Assembly (NCBI GenBank): GCA_945874735.1
Contig: CAMCHI010000005.1
Coordinates: 1 to 64,000, forward strand
Length of the DNA stretch: 64,000 nucleotides
Source of the DNA: an uncultured Arcanobacterium sp.
GTDB taxonomy: Bacteria; Actinomycetota; Actinomycetes; Actinomycetales; Actinomycetaceae
Reading direction: 5' to 3'
How positions within the stretch are numbered: the stretch's first letter is position 1; every line of letters starts with the position of its first letter. A program made the translations under genes and the position numbers. Below, piece after piece: positions 9,265 to 19,222 of this stretch. The notes under the pieces are model-generated. The model was not told the origin of the DNA, did no database searches, and saw only the letters and a list, made by a program, of their open reading frames with translations.

Positions 9265-10365
9265 ATGGCTCTTGCTGATTTTGCTCGCAATTTTGAAGAC
9301 GGAATAAACCGGCGCGGCACGGTACGTTTACGGAAACGTGGCTGGATTCCTACCGTGATCCCTTACGCCGGTTATGGTTCTACGCACGCTTTGAAAGTGT
9401 TAGCTCGGGTAATTATGACCCAACCAGAGCACTTAAATACGCGAGTGCGTCTAGATCGTTTCGGCTTACCTGGTCATATCAAAAATAGTGCAGTGCGCGA
9501 TTTTGCAGAGCAAGTAATTGAAACCAGTGCGGTAGCTCAACGCGGGTGGCGACAGTTTTTCACCACCCAAGTAGGGTTTCTCCCTGTCACTGTGCAGGTA
9601 GGAGAAAAGCGTATCCATACTCGTAGCGACCGTAACGGCTATATCGACCTATTAGTAGAAGAACACGGTTTAACTCCTGGATGGCATGAGGTAACTATTA
9701 CTTCTGCGCTAGGGGAAAGCGTGAACGCCCCAGTAATGATTGTTTCTCCCCAAGCCACTACTGGGCTTATTTCTGATATTGACGACACTATTTTGGTAAC
9801 TTGGTTACCGCGCGCTACTTTGTCTTTTTGGAATTCTTTTGTAAAACATACCAATTCTCGACAAACTGTGCCTGGTATGGCGGAGCTATATAAGCATTTA
9901 CTACATTCCACTCCGGAAGCTCCTGTTTTTTATTTATCTACTGGAGCTTGGAATACTTACGGCACACTCCTCGAGTTTATTCGTCGTTATCGTTTTCCAC
10001 TTGGCCCTCTGCTACTTACCGATTGGGGGCCTACTCCTAATGCGGTGTTTAGAAGCGGGCAGGAACATAAAAAAACCCAGCTGCGCAATCTACTTATTAT
10101 GTTTCCAAATATCAAATGGATTTTAGTAGGAGATGACGGGCAGCACGATCCGCTAATTTACGATGAGCTTGCACGCGAACACCCCGCACGGGTGCGCGCT
10201 ATTTTGCTGCGAGAATTAGGCATAGTAGAGCAAGTACTTTCTCATGGTACGCCAGAAAGAAGTGTGGGGTCACGGCATGATACGGATACGGAACGCGATG
10301 GCACACCAGTTTTACGAGGAGCAAACGGAGCAGTTTTGCTACAGCAAACTCATCGTATTTCTTAA
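9265..10365 (+). CDS. App1 family (DUF2183) phosphatase-like protein
   Basis: A 366-residue cytosolic protein with an N-terminal beta-rich region and a C-terminal HAD-like phosphatase domain of the App1/DUF2183 type. The catalytic motif ISDIDDTI places D171 and D173 as the expected nucleophile and acid/base residues. Further on are FYLSTGAWN, LTDWGPT and the ILVGDDGQHD segment, which supply the later HAD motifs. Yeast App1 is a phosphatidate phosphatase; bacterial substrates are unproven. It follows pgm after 60 bases. The last ~60 residues are polar and probably disordered. Confidence 0.85.
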   Translation: MALADFARNFEDGINRRGTVRLRKRGWIPTVIPYAGYGSTHALKVLARVIMTQPEHLNTRVRLDRFGLPGHIKNSAVRDFAEQVIETSAVAQRGWRQFFTTQVGFLPVTVQVGEKRIHTRSDRNGYIDLLVEEHGLTPGWHEVTITSALGESVNAPVMIVSPQATTGLISDIDDTILVTWLPRATLSFWNSFVKHTNSRQTVPGMAELYKHLLHSTPEAPVFYLSTGAWNTYGTLLEFIRRYRFPLGPLLLTDWGPTPNAVFRSGQEHKKTQLRNLLIMFPNIKWILVGDDGQHDPLIYDELAREHPARVRAILLRELGIVEQVLSHGTPERSVGSRHDTDTERDGTPVLRGANGAVLLQQTHRIS

Positions 10366-10391
10366 AGTAGGTTTACCTGTTTTGTTTAGCG

Positions 10392-10643
10392 TTATTCTTT
10401 AATATCCGTAATTGGTTCTACTATAATTTCTGGTTCTTCTGGAGTGGGTACTACATCTGGATTTACTATTTCAATCCGGTGTCCCCACACTGTATTCTGT
10501 ATTTGTTTCACCAAACTTTGCACCACTGGAGTATGAACCAGCTTGGCAAATCCCGCACAAATTTGTGCATAACGCTCTTTGCCGGCGCGCGTTCCCCACA
10601 CATAACCAATTCCTACTAGCAAAACAGTTTTAAGTACTTTCAT
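10392..10643 (-). CDS. Small YtxH-like membrane-anchored protein
   Basis: An 83-residue protein whose N-terminus has one hydrophobic segment (VLLVGIGYVWGTRAGKERY) typical of the actinobacterial YtxH-like family, followed by a predicted helix and an acidic Pro/Glu-rich tail. Function unknown. AAGGAT lies 8-9 bases upstream of the ATG and supports this start. It converges on the App1-like gene with a 26-base gap. Confidence 0.75.
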   Translation of the reverse strand: MKVLKTVLLVGIGYVWGTRAGKERYAQICAGFAKLVHTPVVQSLVKQIQNTVWGHRIEIVNPDVVPTPEEPEIIVEPITDIKE

Positions 10644-10749
10644 TATCTAATCCTTATCTTTCAGCTATCTGAGCGTTTTATTTATTACCAAAACGCTATT
10701 ATCTTGCCAGACTAGCAGTTATTATTCTTAACTTTACTTATCCCGCATC

Positions 10750-11808
10750 TTATCCATTTTGGGGAGTACGGGATTGTAATTGCACTAGTAATCCGCGATG
10801 ATCTGATTCTCCTACTTCTATTACGCGCGCCTTTACGCCTTCCCAGTAGTTGCCGTCATGTAAAACTCGATCAATTGGTGTGCCTAATAATTTAGGAGCA
10901 GCCACTGGCCACGTACCAATTGCGCCCGCACCGGCCTCACTAGCTGCATCTGCACATTGCCCATCGTGTGCTAGTTGATGGTCGATAGTGGAATTGAAAT
11001 CTCCTAGCATTATAAAATTTTGTGCCTGCGCACAGGCTTGATAAACCTGTTTAGTTTCTTGCGTCCAATACGGCATATATTGTGGCATCGGCGCAATCGG
11101 GTGCACTACCGCTAATTGTGGCAAGGTTAAAGACGCAAAACGCCCCGACCCGTGTTTTTGTACTGGCTCTACCACTACGGAAGTATCTAAAGCGTTTAAG
11201 TCATGATTTAAGATTTGATATTCCCCTAATTCCTTGGCCACTAATAAAGCCGTAGAGTAAAAATGGGGTTCGGTAGGTGCTACCTGGTTGTGAAATACTT
11301 GAAACTCTTGACCGTGCTCTGCCAACATTGCCGCTAAATATTTAGCGTCGGCGCTAGTGGTTTCAATTAAAGAAATAACTTGCACTTCATTTTCTAGCAC
11401 TACTGGCAAAATATCTTCCATCGTAGTTGCTCCCCCTAAAGTATTGTAGGTGAGCATATTAATCCCGTTTACGGTCTGGGAAGTTACCGGTAAAGTAAAA
11501 TCACTAGCTTGATTTAAGCCGCGTTCCCATATTGGGTATCCGTGTATAAATGCCGTCACTCCTAAAATTCCTAGCGCTACCACGCTAACTAATTTGCGTA
11601 AAATACCTACAAACCGTAAAAACAACAGTAACAAAATAGCTACTACACAAATTCCTAAAAATAGCGGGACTCTAAAAGCAATGAGTTGTGCTAAAGGAAA
11701 TTCTAAATAGCTAACAGGTAAAAAACTCCACGGCAGAATCCCTGGCAAAGCAGTAGCAAGCGCCAAGATACAAATAATTGCCAATAAAACTACCGAAACT
11801 ATAAACAC
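10750..11808 (-). CDS. Endonuclease/exonuclease/phosphatase family membrane protein
   Basis: A 352-residue protein with three N-terminal membrane helices (roughly residues 1-110) and an extracytoplasmic EEP domain. Seen: LTYNTLGGAT (Asn-containing first motif), SLIETTS (metal-binding Glu), MLGDFNST (catalytic GDFN) and the C-terminal SDHRGLLVQL (catalytic SDH). Such proteins include nucleases and lipid phosphodiesterases; which applies here cannot be told. The GTG start at 11808 lies 5 bases after the nrdG stop, so it is probably cotranscribed with nrdDG, although its role in that operon is unclear. Confidence 0.85.
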   Translation of the reverse strand: MFIVSVVLLAIICILALATALPGILPWSFLPVSYLEFPLAQLIAFRVPLFLGICVVAILLLLFLRFVGILRKLVSVVALGILGVTAFIHGYPIWERGLNQASDFTLPVTSQTVNGINMLTYNTLGGATTMEDILPVVLENEVQVISLIETTSADAKYLAAMLAEHGQEFQVFHNQVAPTEPHFYSTALLVAKELGEYQILNHDLNALDTSVVVEPVQKHGSGRFASLTLPQLAVVHPIAPMPQYMPYWTQETKQVYQACAQAQNFIMLGDFNSTIDHQLAHDGQCADAASEAGAGAIGTWPVAAPKLLGTPIDRVLHDGNYWEGVKARVIEVGESDHRGLLVQLQSRTPQNG

Positions 11809-11813
11809 ATTAT

Positions 11814-12368
11814 CTAGTATTCCATAATTTTTCCGGTAGAAATCTCTATTACGCGCTGATTACGCGAACCACGAAATGCCAAATTTTCCCTGTGTAGTTT
11901 TTCCACATACGGGCCATCTACTAGCACATCACATTGCTGTAAAAATTGTTGTTTTTCTGGGTCTTGTTGCAATTGTTCATAGGTAAAGCCCGACCATACC
12001 CAGATAGTTTTCGTCTTACCAAATAAAGTTCGCACTTGCTGCACAAGCGGTAGCAAAGTAGGAAGGTTAAGAAAAGGCTCACCTCCTAATATAGATAATC
12101 CTGCTACATACGGTTGAGCTAAGTCCGTCAAAATTTGCGTTTCTAATTGCGTAGTGTAAGGCGTGCCGTAGCGAAAATTTTGGGCGGCTTGATTATAGCA
12201 ACCTGGACATTGAAAAAGACATCCACTTACATATAAAGAACAACGCACCCCGAGCCCGTCTACGAAACTAAAAGGCTGGTAATCGGCAATATATCCTTGG
12301 CAAAGTGTTTTGGCTTGCCACTCATTGCCTATTGGTTGCCTAATGCCAAATTCATCGCGTATCGGCAT
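11814..12368 (-). CDS. nrdG: Anaerobic ribonucleotide reductase activating protein (radical SAM)
   Basis: A 184-residue radical-SAM enzyme that installs the glycyl radical on NrdD. The [4Fe-4S] motif CLFQCPGC gives C50, C54 and C57 (CxxxCxxC), followed by Tyr-Asn as is usual for NrdG. LSILGGEPF is the SAM-binding GGE motif. The gene lies 65 bases downstream of nrdD in the same direction, so it forms the normal activase-reductase pair. GGATAGAGT before the ATG is a plausible ribosome-binding site. Confidence 0.96.
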   Translation of the reverse strand: MPIRDEFGIRQPIGNEWQAKTLCQGYIADYQPFSFVDGLGVRCSLYVSGCLFQCPGCYNQAAQNFRYGTPYTTQLETQILTDLAQPYVAGLSILGGEPFLNLPTLLPLVQQVRTLFGKTKTIWVWSGFTYEQLQQDPEKQQFLQQCDVLVDGPYVEKLHRENLAFRGSRNQRVIEISTGKIMEY

Positions 12369-12433
12369 ACTCTATCCTATTTCTATGTATTTAGGTTACC
12401 GCTAAGTTCCCTAACACTAGCTTGGTAATACTG

Positions 12434-14605
12434 CTATTTTTTCTCCTCTAAATGTTTTACACGCTGTGATATTTCTACGTGTCGCCCATGTACCATAGGA
12501 CGTTTTTGCGGGTTACCTAAATATCCACAAGTGCGTTTTACTACATCACAAGTGGCTGGATCTTCATTACCGCATTGTGGGCACTTAAACCCACAGGCAG
12601 TAGGCAAAAATTCACCCGCAAAATCACACACATAGCAGTGGTCTATAGGAGTGTTAGTGCCTAGGTAGGCCACTTTATCGTAAGCGTAATCCCATACTGC
12701 TTCTAAAGCCGCTAAATTGTGGGTAAGTTTAGGATATTCGCAGTAATGTATAAAACCGCCTTTAGTGTAGGGGGCATATTCTGCCTCAAAATCTATTTTG
12801 GCAAAAGGAGTAATTTTTTTGCGCACGTCATAATGGAAAGAATTAGTGTAGTAATCCTTATCCGTCACATCTGGTATTAACCCAAATTTAGCTTGATCTA
12901 AACGGCAGAATCTATCCGTTAAAGATTCGGACGGAGTAGCATATACAGAAAACCAATACGGGTATTCTTGTTTCCAACAAGTAGCATAATCGTTTAAGCG
13001 TTCTAGGATTTCTAAGGTAAATTCTTTAGCCTCCCGATTCGTTTCCCACTGCGGGCCATAAAAACAGGTAGCTACTTCATATAAACCGATATATCCAATA
13101 GAAACGGTGGCGCGATGATTTTGGAAAAATTTACTTACCGTAGTTTCTTTAGCAGTGGCACGTAGACCTAATGCACCATGTTGATACAAAATTGGCGCAT
13201 TTTCTGGTACGGCTTCTTCACAGCGTTTAATACGGTAAAGCAGAGCTTGTTTCACGATTTCCACACGTTGAGTAAAAATTTGCCAAAAGCGGTCTTTTTC
13301 TCCGTGTGCTTCGATGGCAATGCGCGGCAAATTTAAGGTAACAACTCCTAAATTATTACGTCCAGCATTAACTGCCTGCCCAGTATCAGGATCTATCCAT
13401 TGCGGAAGAAAAGAACGGCAGCCCATCGGTACTTTATAGTCCCCTTCTAATTCTGTCAGCTTATCGTAAGAAAGCACATCTGGATACATTCGCTGTGCAG
13501 AACACTCTAAAGCTAACTGTTTAATGTCATAGTTAGGGTCTTGGGGAGAAAAATTGATGCCTTTGCGTAAACCAAATACGAGCTTTGGGAATATAGCGGT
13601 GTATCCGTCTTTCCCAATGCCTTTAATGCGCACTTGCAAAATAGCTTTCTGAATTTCTCGTTCATATTGATTAGTGCCTAGACCAAATCCTAAGGTTACA
13701 AAAGGGGTCTGCCCGTTGGAAGAATAAAGAGTGTTAATCTCGTATTCTAAAGACTGCATTGCGTCATAGATGTCTTTTTGCGTTTTTGCCCACGCATAGT
13801 TTTCTTGCTTGTCTGGCTCTATCCAGGTTTGAGCGTCTTGTAAGTGTTTTTGATAATTTAAGTGCGCGTAGGGTGCTAATACTTCGTCTACTCTATCTAC
13901 TGAACAACCCCCATATTGGGAAGAAGCCACATTTGCGATGATTTGGGAGATTTGAGCGGTAGCAGTGTTGATAGATTTAGGAGATTCCACTTTCGCATTC
14001 CCGATTTGAAAGCCGTTTCGCAACATTCCTGCAATGTCAATCAGACAGCAATTGGTCATGGGTTGGAAGGGGTTATAGTCAAGGTCGTGAAAATGAATCT
14101 CGCCTTTAATGTGTGCATTTGCGACTGCTTTCGGAAGCATGGAACGCAATGCGTACGCCTTGGCTACTGAACCAGCAGTAAGGTCGCGTTGGGTATTAAA
14201 AATAGTGGAATCTTTGTTGGCATTTTCGTTTATCACTGTTTTGTCGCGATTCAACAATTTAGCCACTGCTTGGGTTATATCTACTGTTTTTTCATTATTA
14301 GTTTCGCGCTTTACCCGAAAACTAATATAACTTTGAGCAGCTTGTGGATATTTGGAATTGAGCAGAAAATCTGTAATTGCTGCATGTATTACTTCTATTT
14401 CTAGAGTGTTTTCAAGTAAAGACGGAGCAGGAAGACTCGCTACTACTTCTCGTACTGCTTGCATTACAAATTCATGATCATTGATTGCTAATTCTTGTAA
14501 AGCTAAGTAAATAGCGCGATAGATTTTAGCTAGGTCAAAACCTGCCGTAGAACCATCTCGCTTAATTACTATTAGATTAGCGCTCGTCACATCTTCCAAC
14601 AACAT
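12434..14605 (-). CDS. nrdD: Anaerobic ribonucleoside-triphosphate reductase, class III
   Basis: A 723-residue glycyl-radical enzyme that makes dNTPs without oxygen. The N-terminus is an ATP-cone (IVIKRDGSTAGFDLAKIYRAI-like segment, residues ~12-100). The C-terminus has a four-cysteine zinc site (CYVC and CPQC pairs) and the radical loop RTCGYLGNP with the expected radical at G694. Two predicted NrdR boxes and a promoter lie at the 5' end. AAGGGG 6 bases before the ATG supports the start at 14605. Together with nrdG and a separate nrdF in this window it indicates a facultative anaerobic life style. Confidence 0.97.
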   Translation of the reverse strand: MLLEDVTSANLIVIKRDGSTAGFDLAKIYRAIYLALQELAINDHEFVMQAVREVVASLPAPSLLENTLEIEVIHAAITDFLLNSKYPQAAQSYISFRVKRETNNEKTVDITQAVAKLLNRDKTVINENANKDSTIFNTQRDLTAGSVAKAYALRSMLPKAVANAHIKGEIHFHDLDYNPFQPMTNCCLIDIAGMLRNGFQIGNAKVESPKSINTATAQISQIIANVASSQYGGCSVDRVDEVLAPYAHLNYQKHLQDAQTWIEPDKQENYAWAKTQKDIYDAMQSLEYEINTLYSSNGQTPFVTLGFGLGTNQYEREIQKAILQVRIKGIGKDGYTAIFPKLVFGLRKGINFSPQDPNYDIKQLALECSAQRMYPDVLSYDKLTELEGDYKVPMGCRSFLPQWIDPDTGQAVNAGRNNLGVVTLNLPRIAIEAHGEKDRFWQIFTQRVEIVKQALLYRIKRCEEAVPENAPILYQHGALGLRATAKETTVSKFFQNHRATVSIGYIGLYEVATCFYGPQWETNREAKEFTLEILERLNDYATCWKQEYPYWFSVYATPSESLTDRFCRLDQAKFGLIPDVTDKDYYTNSFHYDVRKKITPFAKIDFEAEYAPYTKGGFIHYCEYPKLTHNLAALEAVWDYAYDKVAYLGTNTPIDHCYVCDFAGEFLPTACGFKCPQCGNEDPATCDVVKRTCGYLGNPQKRPMVHGRHVEISQRVKHLEEKK

Positions 14606-14612
14606 CTAGTGC
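14597..14612 (-). promoter_or_regulatory. NrdR box 1 (downstream), overlapping nrdD start codon
   Basis: CAACAACATCTAGTGC matches the published NrdR box pattern acaCwAtATaTwGtgt at most conserved positions. It covers the nrdD ATG. It starts exactly 32 bp from box 2, the spacing expected for a pair of NrdR boxes. Confidence 0.75.
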
Positions 14613-14628
14613 CCCTTTTGAGTTTTTA

Positions 14629-14644
14629 CCACTAGATGTAGATA
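14629..14644 (-). promoter_or_regulatory. NrdR box 2 (upstream), overlapping nrdD -10
   Basis: CCACTAGATGTAGATA fits the NrdR consensus. Inner parts of the two boxes form a perfect 10-bp inverted repeat (ACATCTAGTG at 14602-14611, CACTAGATGT at 14630-14639). This box overlaps the predicted -10 of nrdD, so binding should repress. Confidence 0.75.
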
Positions 14645-14671
14645 TTAGGAAGTTTTCTTTGCCGTTCTCAA
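14642..14671 (-). promoter_or_regulatory. Predicted nrdD promoter
   Basis: On the minus strand TTGAGA (complement of 14666-14671) and TAATAT (complement of 14642-14647) are separated by 18 bp. The implied start site falls in or next to NrdR box 2 and about 30 bases before the ATG. Confidence 0.6.
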
Positions 14672-14932
14672 TCCAACACACAGAAAATTAAAACATTAGT
14701 ATCAATCCAGTTTTATTTAGCTGAGGCGTGCCTAGAATTAGCAGGAGTTTAACTACACGATTGCTAAACACCGTCAGCTTTTTCACTTTCTGTACGAGCC
14801 AAAATTACCTTAAAACAAAACAGTGTTATCTAACTTCCTTCTTTTACCTGCAATGTTTTAGGCATTTCCCACACCTCCCGCAGTTAAATCAGAAGTGCCC
14901 AGAAACTAGCAGAATATGCCAAAATAGACTAC

Positions 14933-17900
14933 GTGCGAAATCAAAAACCAAAACAGCAAAGCTCCACTTCAGCTTCTCCTTCCCACACTAAGCAAAATAA
15001 TCGCACCAAAACCCAAGAGAATACATACGTAAAATCCTTTAAAAAGGCTAAAAAATTCTCTCCTATCCAATTACAACAACGACAAGCAAGCGTTCCCCCC
15101 ATAAGTTACCCTGCACAACTGCCAGTATTTGCACGCAAAACAGAAATAGCTCAAGCTATCACTGAAAATCAGGTAGTAATTATTGCCGGGGAAACCGGTT
15201 CCGGCAAAACCACCCAGATTCCTAAAATATGCTTAGAACTAGGGCGTGGCATTAACGGGCTAATTGGACACACGCAACCTCGCCGAATAGCCGCCCGTAG
15301 TGTAGCTGAACGTATCTGTAGCGAACTGCAAGTGCCATTAGGGGCACAAATCGGGTATCAAGTACGTTTTACCGATATGGTTTCTCCACAAACTCTCGTC
15401 AAATTAATGACCGACGGCATTCTCTTAGCCGAAATAAAGCATGACCCTCTCTTGCTGCGCTACGACACCATCATTATCGACGAAGCCCACGAACGCTCCT
15501 TAAACATAGATTTTCTCTTAGGGTATCTAGCTCAACTCCTGCCAAAACGTCCCGATTTGAAACTCATAATCACTTCCGCCACTATTGACGCGCAACGATT
15601 TGCCACACACTTTGGCAAACATATGTATGGCGGCTATGAAGGAAATACTGCGCCCATTATTGAAGTAAGTGGACGCACCTATCCAGTAGAAATTCGTTAT
15701 CGTCCTCTCTACCTTACTGATAAAGAAAATACTAGCGAAGAAGAAAATCTTCCTGAGCTAGCCACCCAAACTCCCACCTTAAAAGACCAAGTAACTGGCA
15801 TTATTGAGGCGGTAGAAGAACTTACCACCGACGGAGAAGGAGATATTTTAGTTTTTCTATCTGGAGAAGGGGAAATTAAAGAAACTCAGCAAGCACTACA
15901 AGACTACCTCCAACAACGATATATAAGTCCCGGAGGAAGCAGTAAAACTCCTGGCGCAATCGAGGTACTACCCCTATTTGCTCGACTTTCTGCAAGTGAA
16001 CAGCATCGTATCTTTCACCCTGGAAAATATCGGCGTATTATTCTAGCTACTAATATCGCCGAAACTTCTCTTACCGTGCCGCGAATTAAATATGTAATCG
16101 ATCCAGGTCTGGCCCGTATTTCTCGTTTTTCCAATAAAACCAAGGTGCAACGCCTACCTATTGAAGAAATATCACAAGCCTCTGCAAATCAACGCGCAGG
16201 ACGATGCGGAAGAATTGCCGAAGGTATCACAATCCGTCTTTATAGCGAAACAGATTTTTACAATCGCCCTGAATTTACTGAACCAGAGATACAGCGCACC
16301 TCTCTAGCTGCCGTTATTTTACAAATGACGGCACTAAACTTAGGGGAAGTAAAAGATTTTCCTTTCCTTGATTTACCTGATTTACGTGCCGTAAAATCCG
16401 GTTTACAACTTTTAGTAGAAATCGGAGCAATTACTTTAATAAACGGTAAAGCTAAACTCACTCCGATCGGTAAACAATTAGCTCAACTTCCTATCGACCC
16501 TCGTCTAGGCAGAATGCTCCTAGCTGCTCAAGAACACAACTGCATCGGAGAAGTGTTAGTACTGGTAGCAGCCATGAGTTTGCAAGATGTACGCGAGCGC
16601 CCTACTGAATATAAAACCCAGTCCGATACTTTGCATGCACGTTTTACCGATCCGAACTCTGATTTCTTAGCCTACCTGCATTTATGGCGTTATTTACATA
16701 CTCAACAGCGGGAACTTTCTAATTCTGCTTTCCGTCGTTTATGTAAAGCAGAATATTTGCACTGGTTACGTTTCCGACAATGGCAAGATTTAGTACTCCA
16801 ACTACGGCAATTTTTACAATCTTTAGGTATTTCTGCTCGCAAACTAGGACTACCTGACACAAAAGAACTCACCGAAATAGCCCAAACAGAACTACCTGAT
16901 ATTGCTAACAGCGCGATAGTGATGGCAGTGAAAAATTTTGCCACCCAAGGCACTACCGCTGATGCTGATGCTATCCATAAATCTCTCTTGGTGGGAATGC
17001 TTTCTAATCTAGGCAACTGGGACGAACGGAAACGAGATTATCTCGGAGCACGCAATACACATTTCGTAATTTGGCCAGGTTCTGGTTTATATCGAAAAAC
17101 TCCTAGTTGGGTAATGGCAGCTGAGCTGGTGGAAACTTCTCGACTATTTGCCCGTACAGTAGCAAAAATCAATCCGGAATGGATAGAAACTGCCGCTAAT
17201 CATTTAATAAAAAAGCAGTACAGTGAACCATTTTGGTCTACACGTCACGGAGCAGCGTTATCCACTGAAAAAGTCACTCTATATGGTTTAACCGTAATTG
17301 CTGATCGGCAAGTTCTATTAGCAAAAGCTGGCACGGAAAACGCTAAGGAATTAGCGCGCGAATTATTTATCCGGCACGCTTTGGTGGAAAATCAGTGGCG
17401 TAGTTTCCATGAGTTTGTAAAAGATAATAAGCAAGCTGTAGCTAAAGCGAGTGAAATAGAAAATAAACTACGGCAATACGGCTTGGTGGCGTCTTTAGAA
17501 GATCGTTTTGCTTTTTTTGCACAACGCATTCCAGCTCATATTGTGTCGGCTAAACATTTTGATAGCTGGTGGAAAAAAGAAAAACGGAAAAATCCGCGCC
17601 TTTTACACTACACTGATGAGTTTTTATTAGGAGAAAATCAGGTAGATCCGCAAAACTTTCCAGCCGTTTGGACGCAGGGAGAATTTGATTTACCTATTAA
17701 ATATCATTTTCAACCAGGTCGATACAGCGACGGACTAACCATAGATGTGCCGATAACTGTGCTCCCGCAATTACAAGACCAAGGTTTTGATTGGCTTGTG
17801 CCTGGTTTATTACCGGAACTAATTTTGACCACCATTAAATGTTTACCTAAAAACGTGCGCAAACATTTAGTACCTGCTCCTGATACCGCTAACCTTCTAC

Positions 17901-19195
17901 TACCTAAATTATTGAAAATAAAAGCAGAAACTGCTTTATCGGGAGAGTTAAACTTTTCGCAAGCATTCACTAAGGCAGTACGAGAATTGCGCGGAATAGA
18001 AATACCTGCACAAACTTGGGCAGACTTTACTTTACCGCCACATTTGCAAATAACTTTCCAAGTGCGTTCAGAACGAGATGCCGTGTTAGATGTGGATACT
18101 TCTTTGACCGCTCTGCAACGTAAACTAGCTCCTGCCACCCAAAGCGCAGTGGAAAAAGTAGTAAAAAACGCGGTAGCGCAAGCAGTGGAGAGTGCCCGTT
18201 TAGAATTATTGACGACGTCTAGCCAATTAACTGCCTCTAATAGCACCGATCCTCTGCAAATTTTACAGCAAGGTTTACTCACTGAGATGGTGGAATCAAC
18301 AGCCAGCAACGGAATGATAGTGCGCGGTTATCCTGCTTTCGTAGCACAAAATGCTTGGAGGGGAGAACTAACTATACCGTCTAATATATTTACCGACGCT
18401 AATAATTTATGCACCCCTAAGGTAAGTTTGCGGATTTTAACTGATCCGGCTCTCCAAGCTAAAGAGCATCGCTTCGGAATACTATATTTGCTGTTAGCCG
18501 AGCTGTCTTTGCCTACTGCACGTGTCACTTCTCGCTGGAATAGTTTAGAGTCTTTACTATTAGGGGCGAGTCCTTACGCCTCTACCGCAGATTTAGTGCA
18601 ACATCTCCAATTTGCCGCTATTACTAATATGGCCACTAAATGGAGTAAACAAGAAAAACAAAAATTAGGCACTTTACGCACCTATGCGCTTTATCAAAAT
18701 TTACGTGACTACGTGCGCAACACGATGGAAGATGAAATATACCGTATTGCTCGTATTGTGGCGCGTATTTTAGGGCAATATACCGAGGTGGTTGCCCAGC
18801 TTAAACAAACCACTTCTTCTGCTTTAATAAATACGGTAGAAGACGTAAAAGAACAGTTAAATAAACTTATTTATCCTGGCTTTATTATTGCTACTCCCGA
18901 TACTTTCTTGGCTGACTTACCACGGTTTTTACAAGGTATTGGGTGGCGTTTAAGTAAGGCAGAGCAAAATGTTGAGCAAGATTTTCTAAATAGTCAGGTA
19001 GTGCAAGAAACTTGGGATTTATTAATACAAGCGCAAAATAGTTTTGTTTTAGAAACTTTTGAGCAGCAGACGGCTAATAAGTTGGTAGAAGCGCGTTGGT
19101 TGCTGGAAGAATTACGTATTTCTTTGTTTGCCCAACAGTTAGGAACACGAGTAAAAGTTTCTCCACAGCGCATACGTAAACTTCTTACCACTTAA
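14933..19195 (+). CDS. hrpA: ATP-dependent RNA helicase HrpA (DEAH box)
   Basis: A 1420-residue cytosolic DEAH-box helicase; E. coli HrpA (about 1300 residues) is implicated in mRNA processing and rescue of stalled ribosomes. Seen: Walker A GETGSGKTTQ at 86-95, DEAH at 183-186, SAT motif III, the QRAGRCGR arginine-finger motif VI, then the HA2 and OB-fold regions and a long C-terminal DUF3418-type part. The first ~50 residues are Lys/Gln/Ser-rich. The GTG at 14933 is the best start because the next in-frame ATG is far inside the helicase core. No ribosome-binding site is visible. Confidence 0.95.
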   Translation: MRNQKPKQQSSTSASPSHTKQNNRTKTQENTYVKSFKKAKKFSPIQLQQRQASVPPISYPAQLPVFARKTEIAQAITENQVVIIAGETGSGKTTQIPKICLELGRGINGLIGHTQPRRIAARSVAERICSELQVPLGAQIGYQVRFTDMVSPQTLVKLMTDGILLAEIKHDPLLLRYDTIIIDEAHERSLNIDFLLGYLAQLLPKRPDLKLIITSATIDAQRFATHFGKHMYGGYEGNTAPIIEVSGRTYPVEIRYRPLYLTDKENTSEEENLPELATQTPTLKDQVTGIIEAVEELTTDGEGDILVFLSGEGEIKETQQALQDYLQQRYISPGGSSKTPGAIEVLPLFARLSASEQHRIFHPGKYRRIILATNIAETSLTVPRIKYVIDPGLARISRFSNKTKVQRLPIEEISQASANQRAGRCGRIAEGITIRLYSETDFYNRPEFTEPEIQRTSLAAVILQMTALNLGEVKDFPFLDLPDLRAVKSGLQLLVEIGAITLINGKAKLTPIGKQLAQLPIDPRLGRMLLAAQEHNCIGEVLVLVAAMSLQDVRERPTEYKTQSDTLHARFTDPNSDFLAYLHLWRYLHTQQRELSNSAFRRLCKAEYLHWLRFRQWQDLVLQLRQFLQSLGISARKLGLPDTKELTEIAQTELPDIANSAIVMAVKNFATQGTTADADAIHKSLLVGMLSNLGNWDERKRDYLGARNTHFVIWPGSGLYRKTPSWVMAAELVETSRLFARTVAKINPEWIETAANHLIKKQYSEPFWSTRHGAALSTEKVTLYGLTVIADRQVLLAKAGTENAKELARELFIRHALVENQWRSFHEFVKDNKQAVAKASEIENKLRQYGLVASLEDRFAFFAQRIPAHIVSAKHFDSWWKKEKRKNPRLLHYTDEFLLGENQVDPQNFPAVWTQGEFDLPIKYHFQPGRYSDGLTIDVPITVLPQLQDQGFDWLVPGLLPELILTTIKCLPKNVRKHLVPAPDTANLLLPKLLKIKAETALSGELNFSQAFTKAVRELRGIEIPAQTWADFTLPPHLQITFQVRSERDAVLDVDTSLTALQRKLAPATQSAVEKVVKNAVAQAVESARLELLTTSSQLTASNSTDPLQILQQGLLTEMVESTASNGMIVRGYPAFVAQNAWRGELTIPSNIFTDANNLCTPKVSLRILTDPALQAKEHRFGILYLLLAELSLPTARVTSRWNSLESLLLGASPYASTADLVQHLQFAAITNMATKWSKQEKQKLGTLRTYALYQNLRDYVRNTMEDEIYRIARIVARILGQYTEVVAQLKQTTSSALINTVEDVKEQLNKLIYPGFIIATPDTFLADLPRFLQGIGWRLSKAEQNVEQDFLNSQVVQETWDLLIQAQNSFVLETFEQQTANKLVEARWLLEELRISLFAQQLGTRVKVSPQRIRKLLTT

Positions 19196-19222
19196 AGCTA
19201 CTAAAGGTAAGATAGCGTCATT

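Larger units (their letters stand above)
14606..14932. other. Intergenic region between divergent nrdD and hrpA
   Basis: This 327-base gap holds the nrdD promoter and NrdR boxes on its left side. The remaining part up to hrpA is A+T-rich. An 87-codon plus-strand frame there (14728-14991) overlaps the hrpA start and does not resemble a protein. No RNA gene was recognised. Confidence 0.6.

Noticed and set aside
14728..14991. 87-codon plus-strand frame upstream of hrpA
   Set aside because: It overlaps the hrpA start, has no ribosome-binding site and its composition does not look like a protein.
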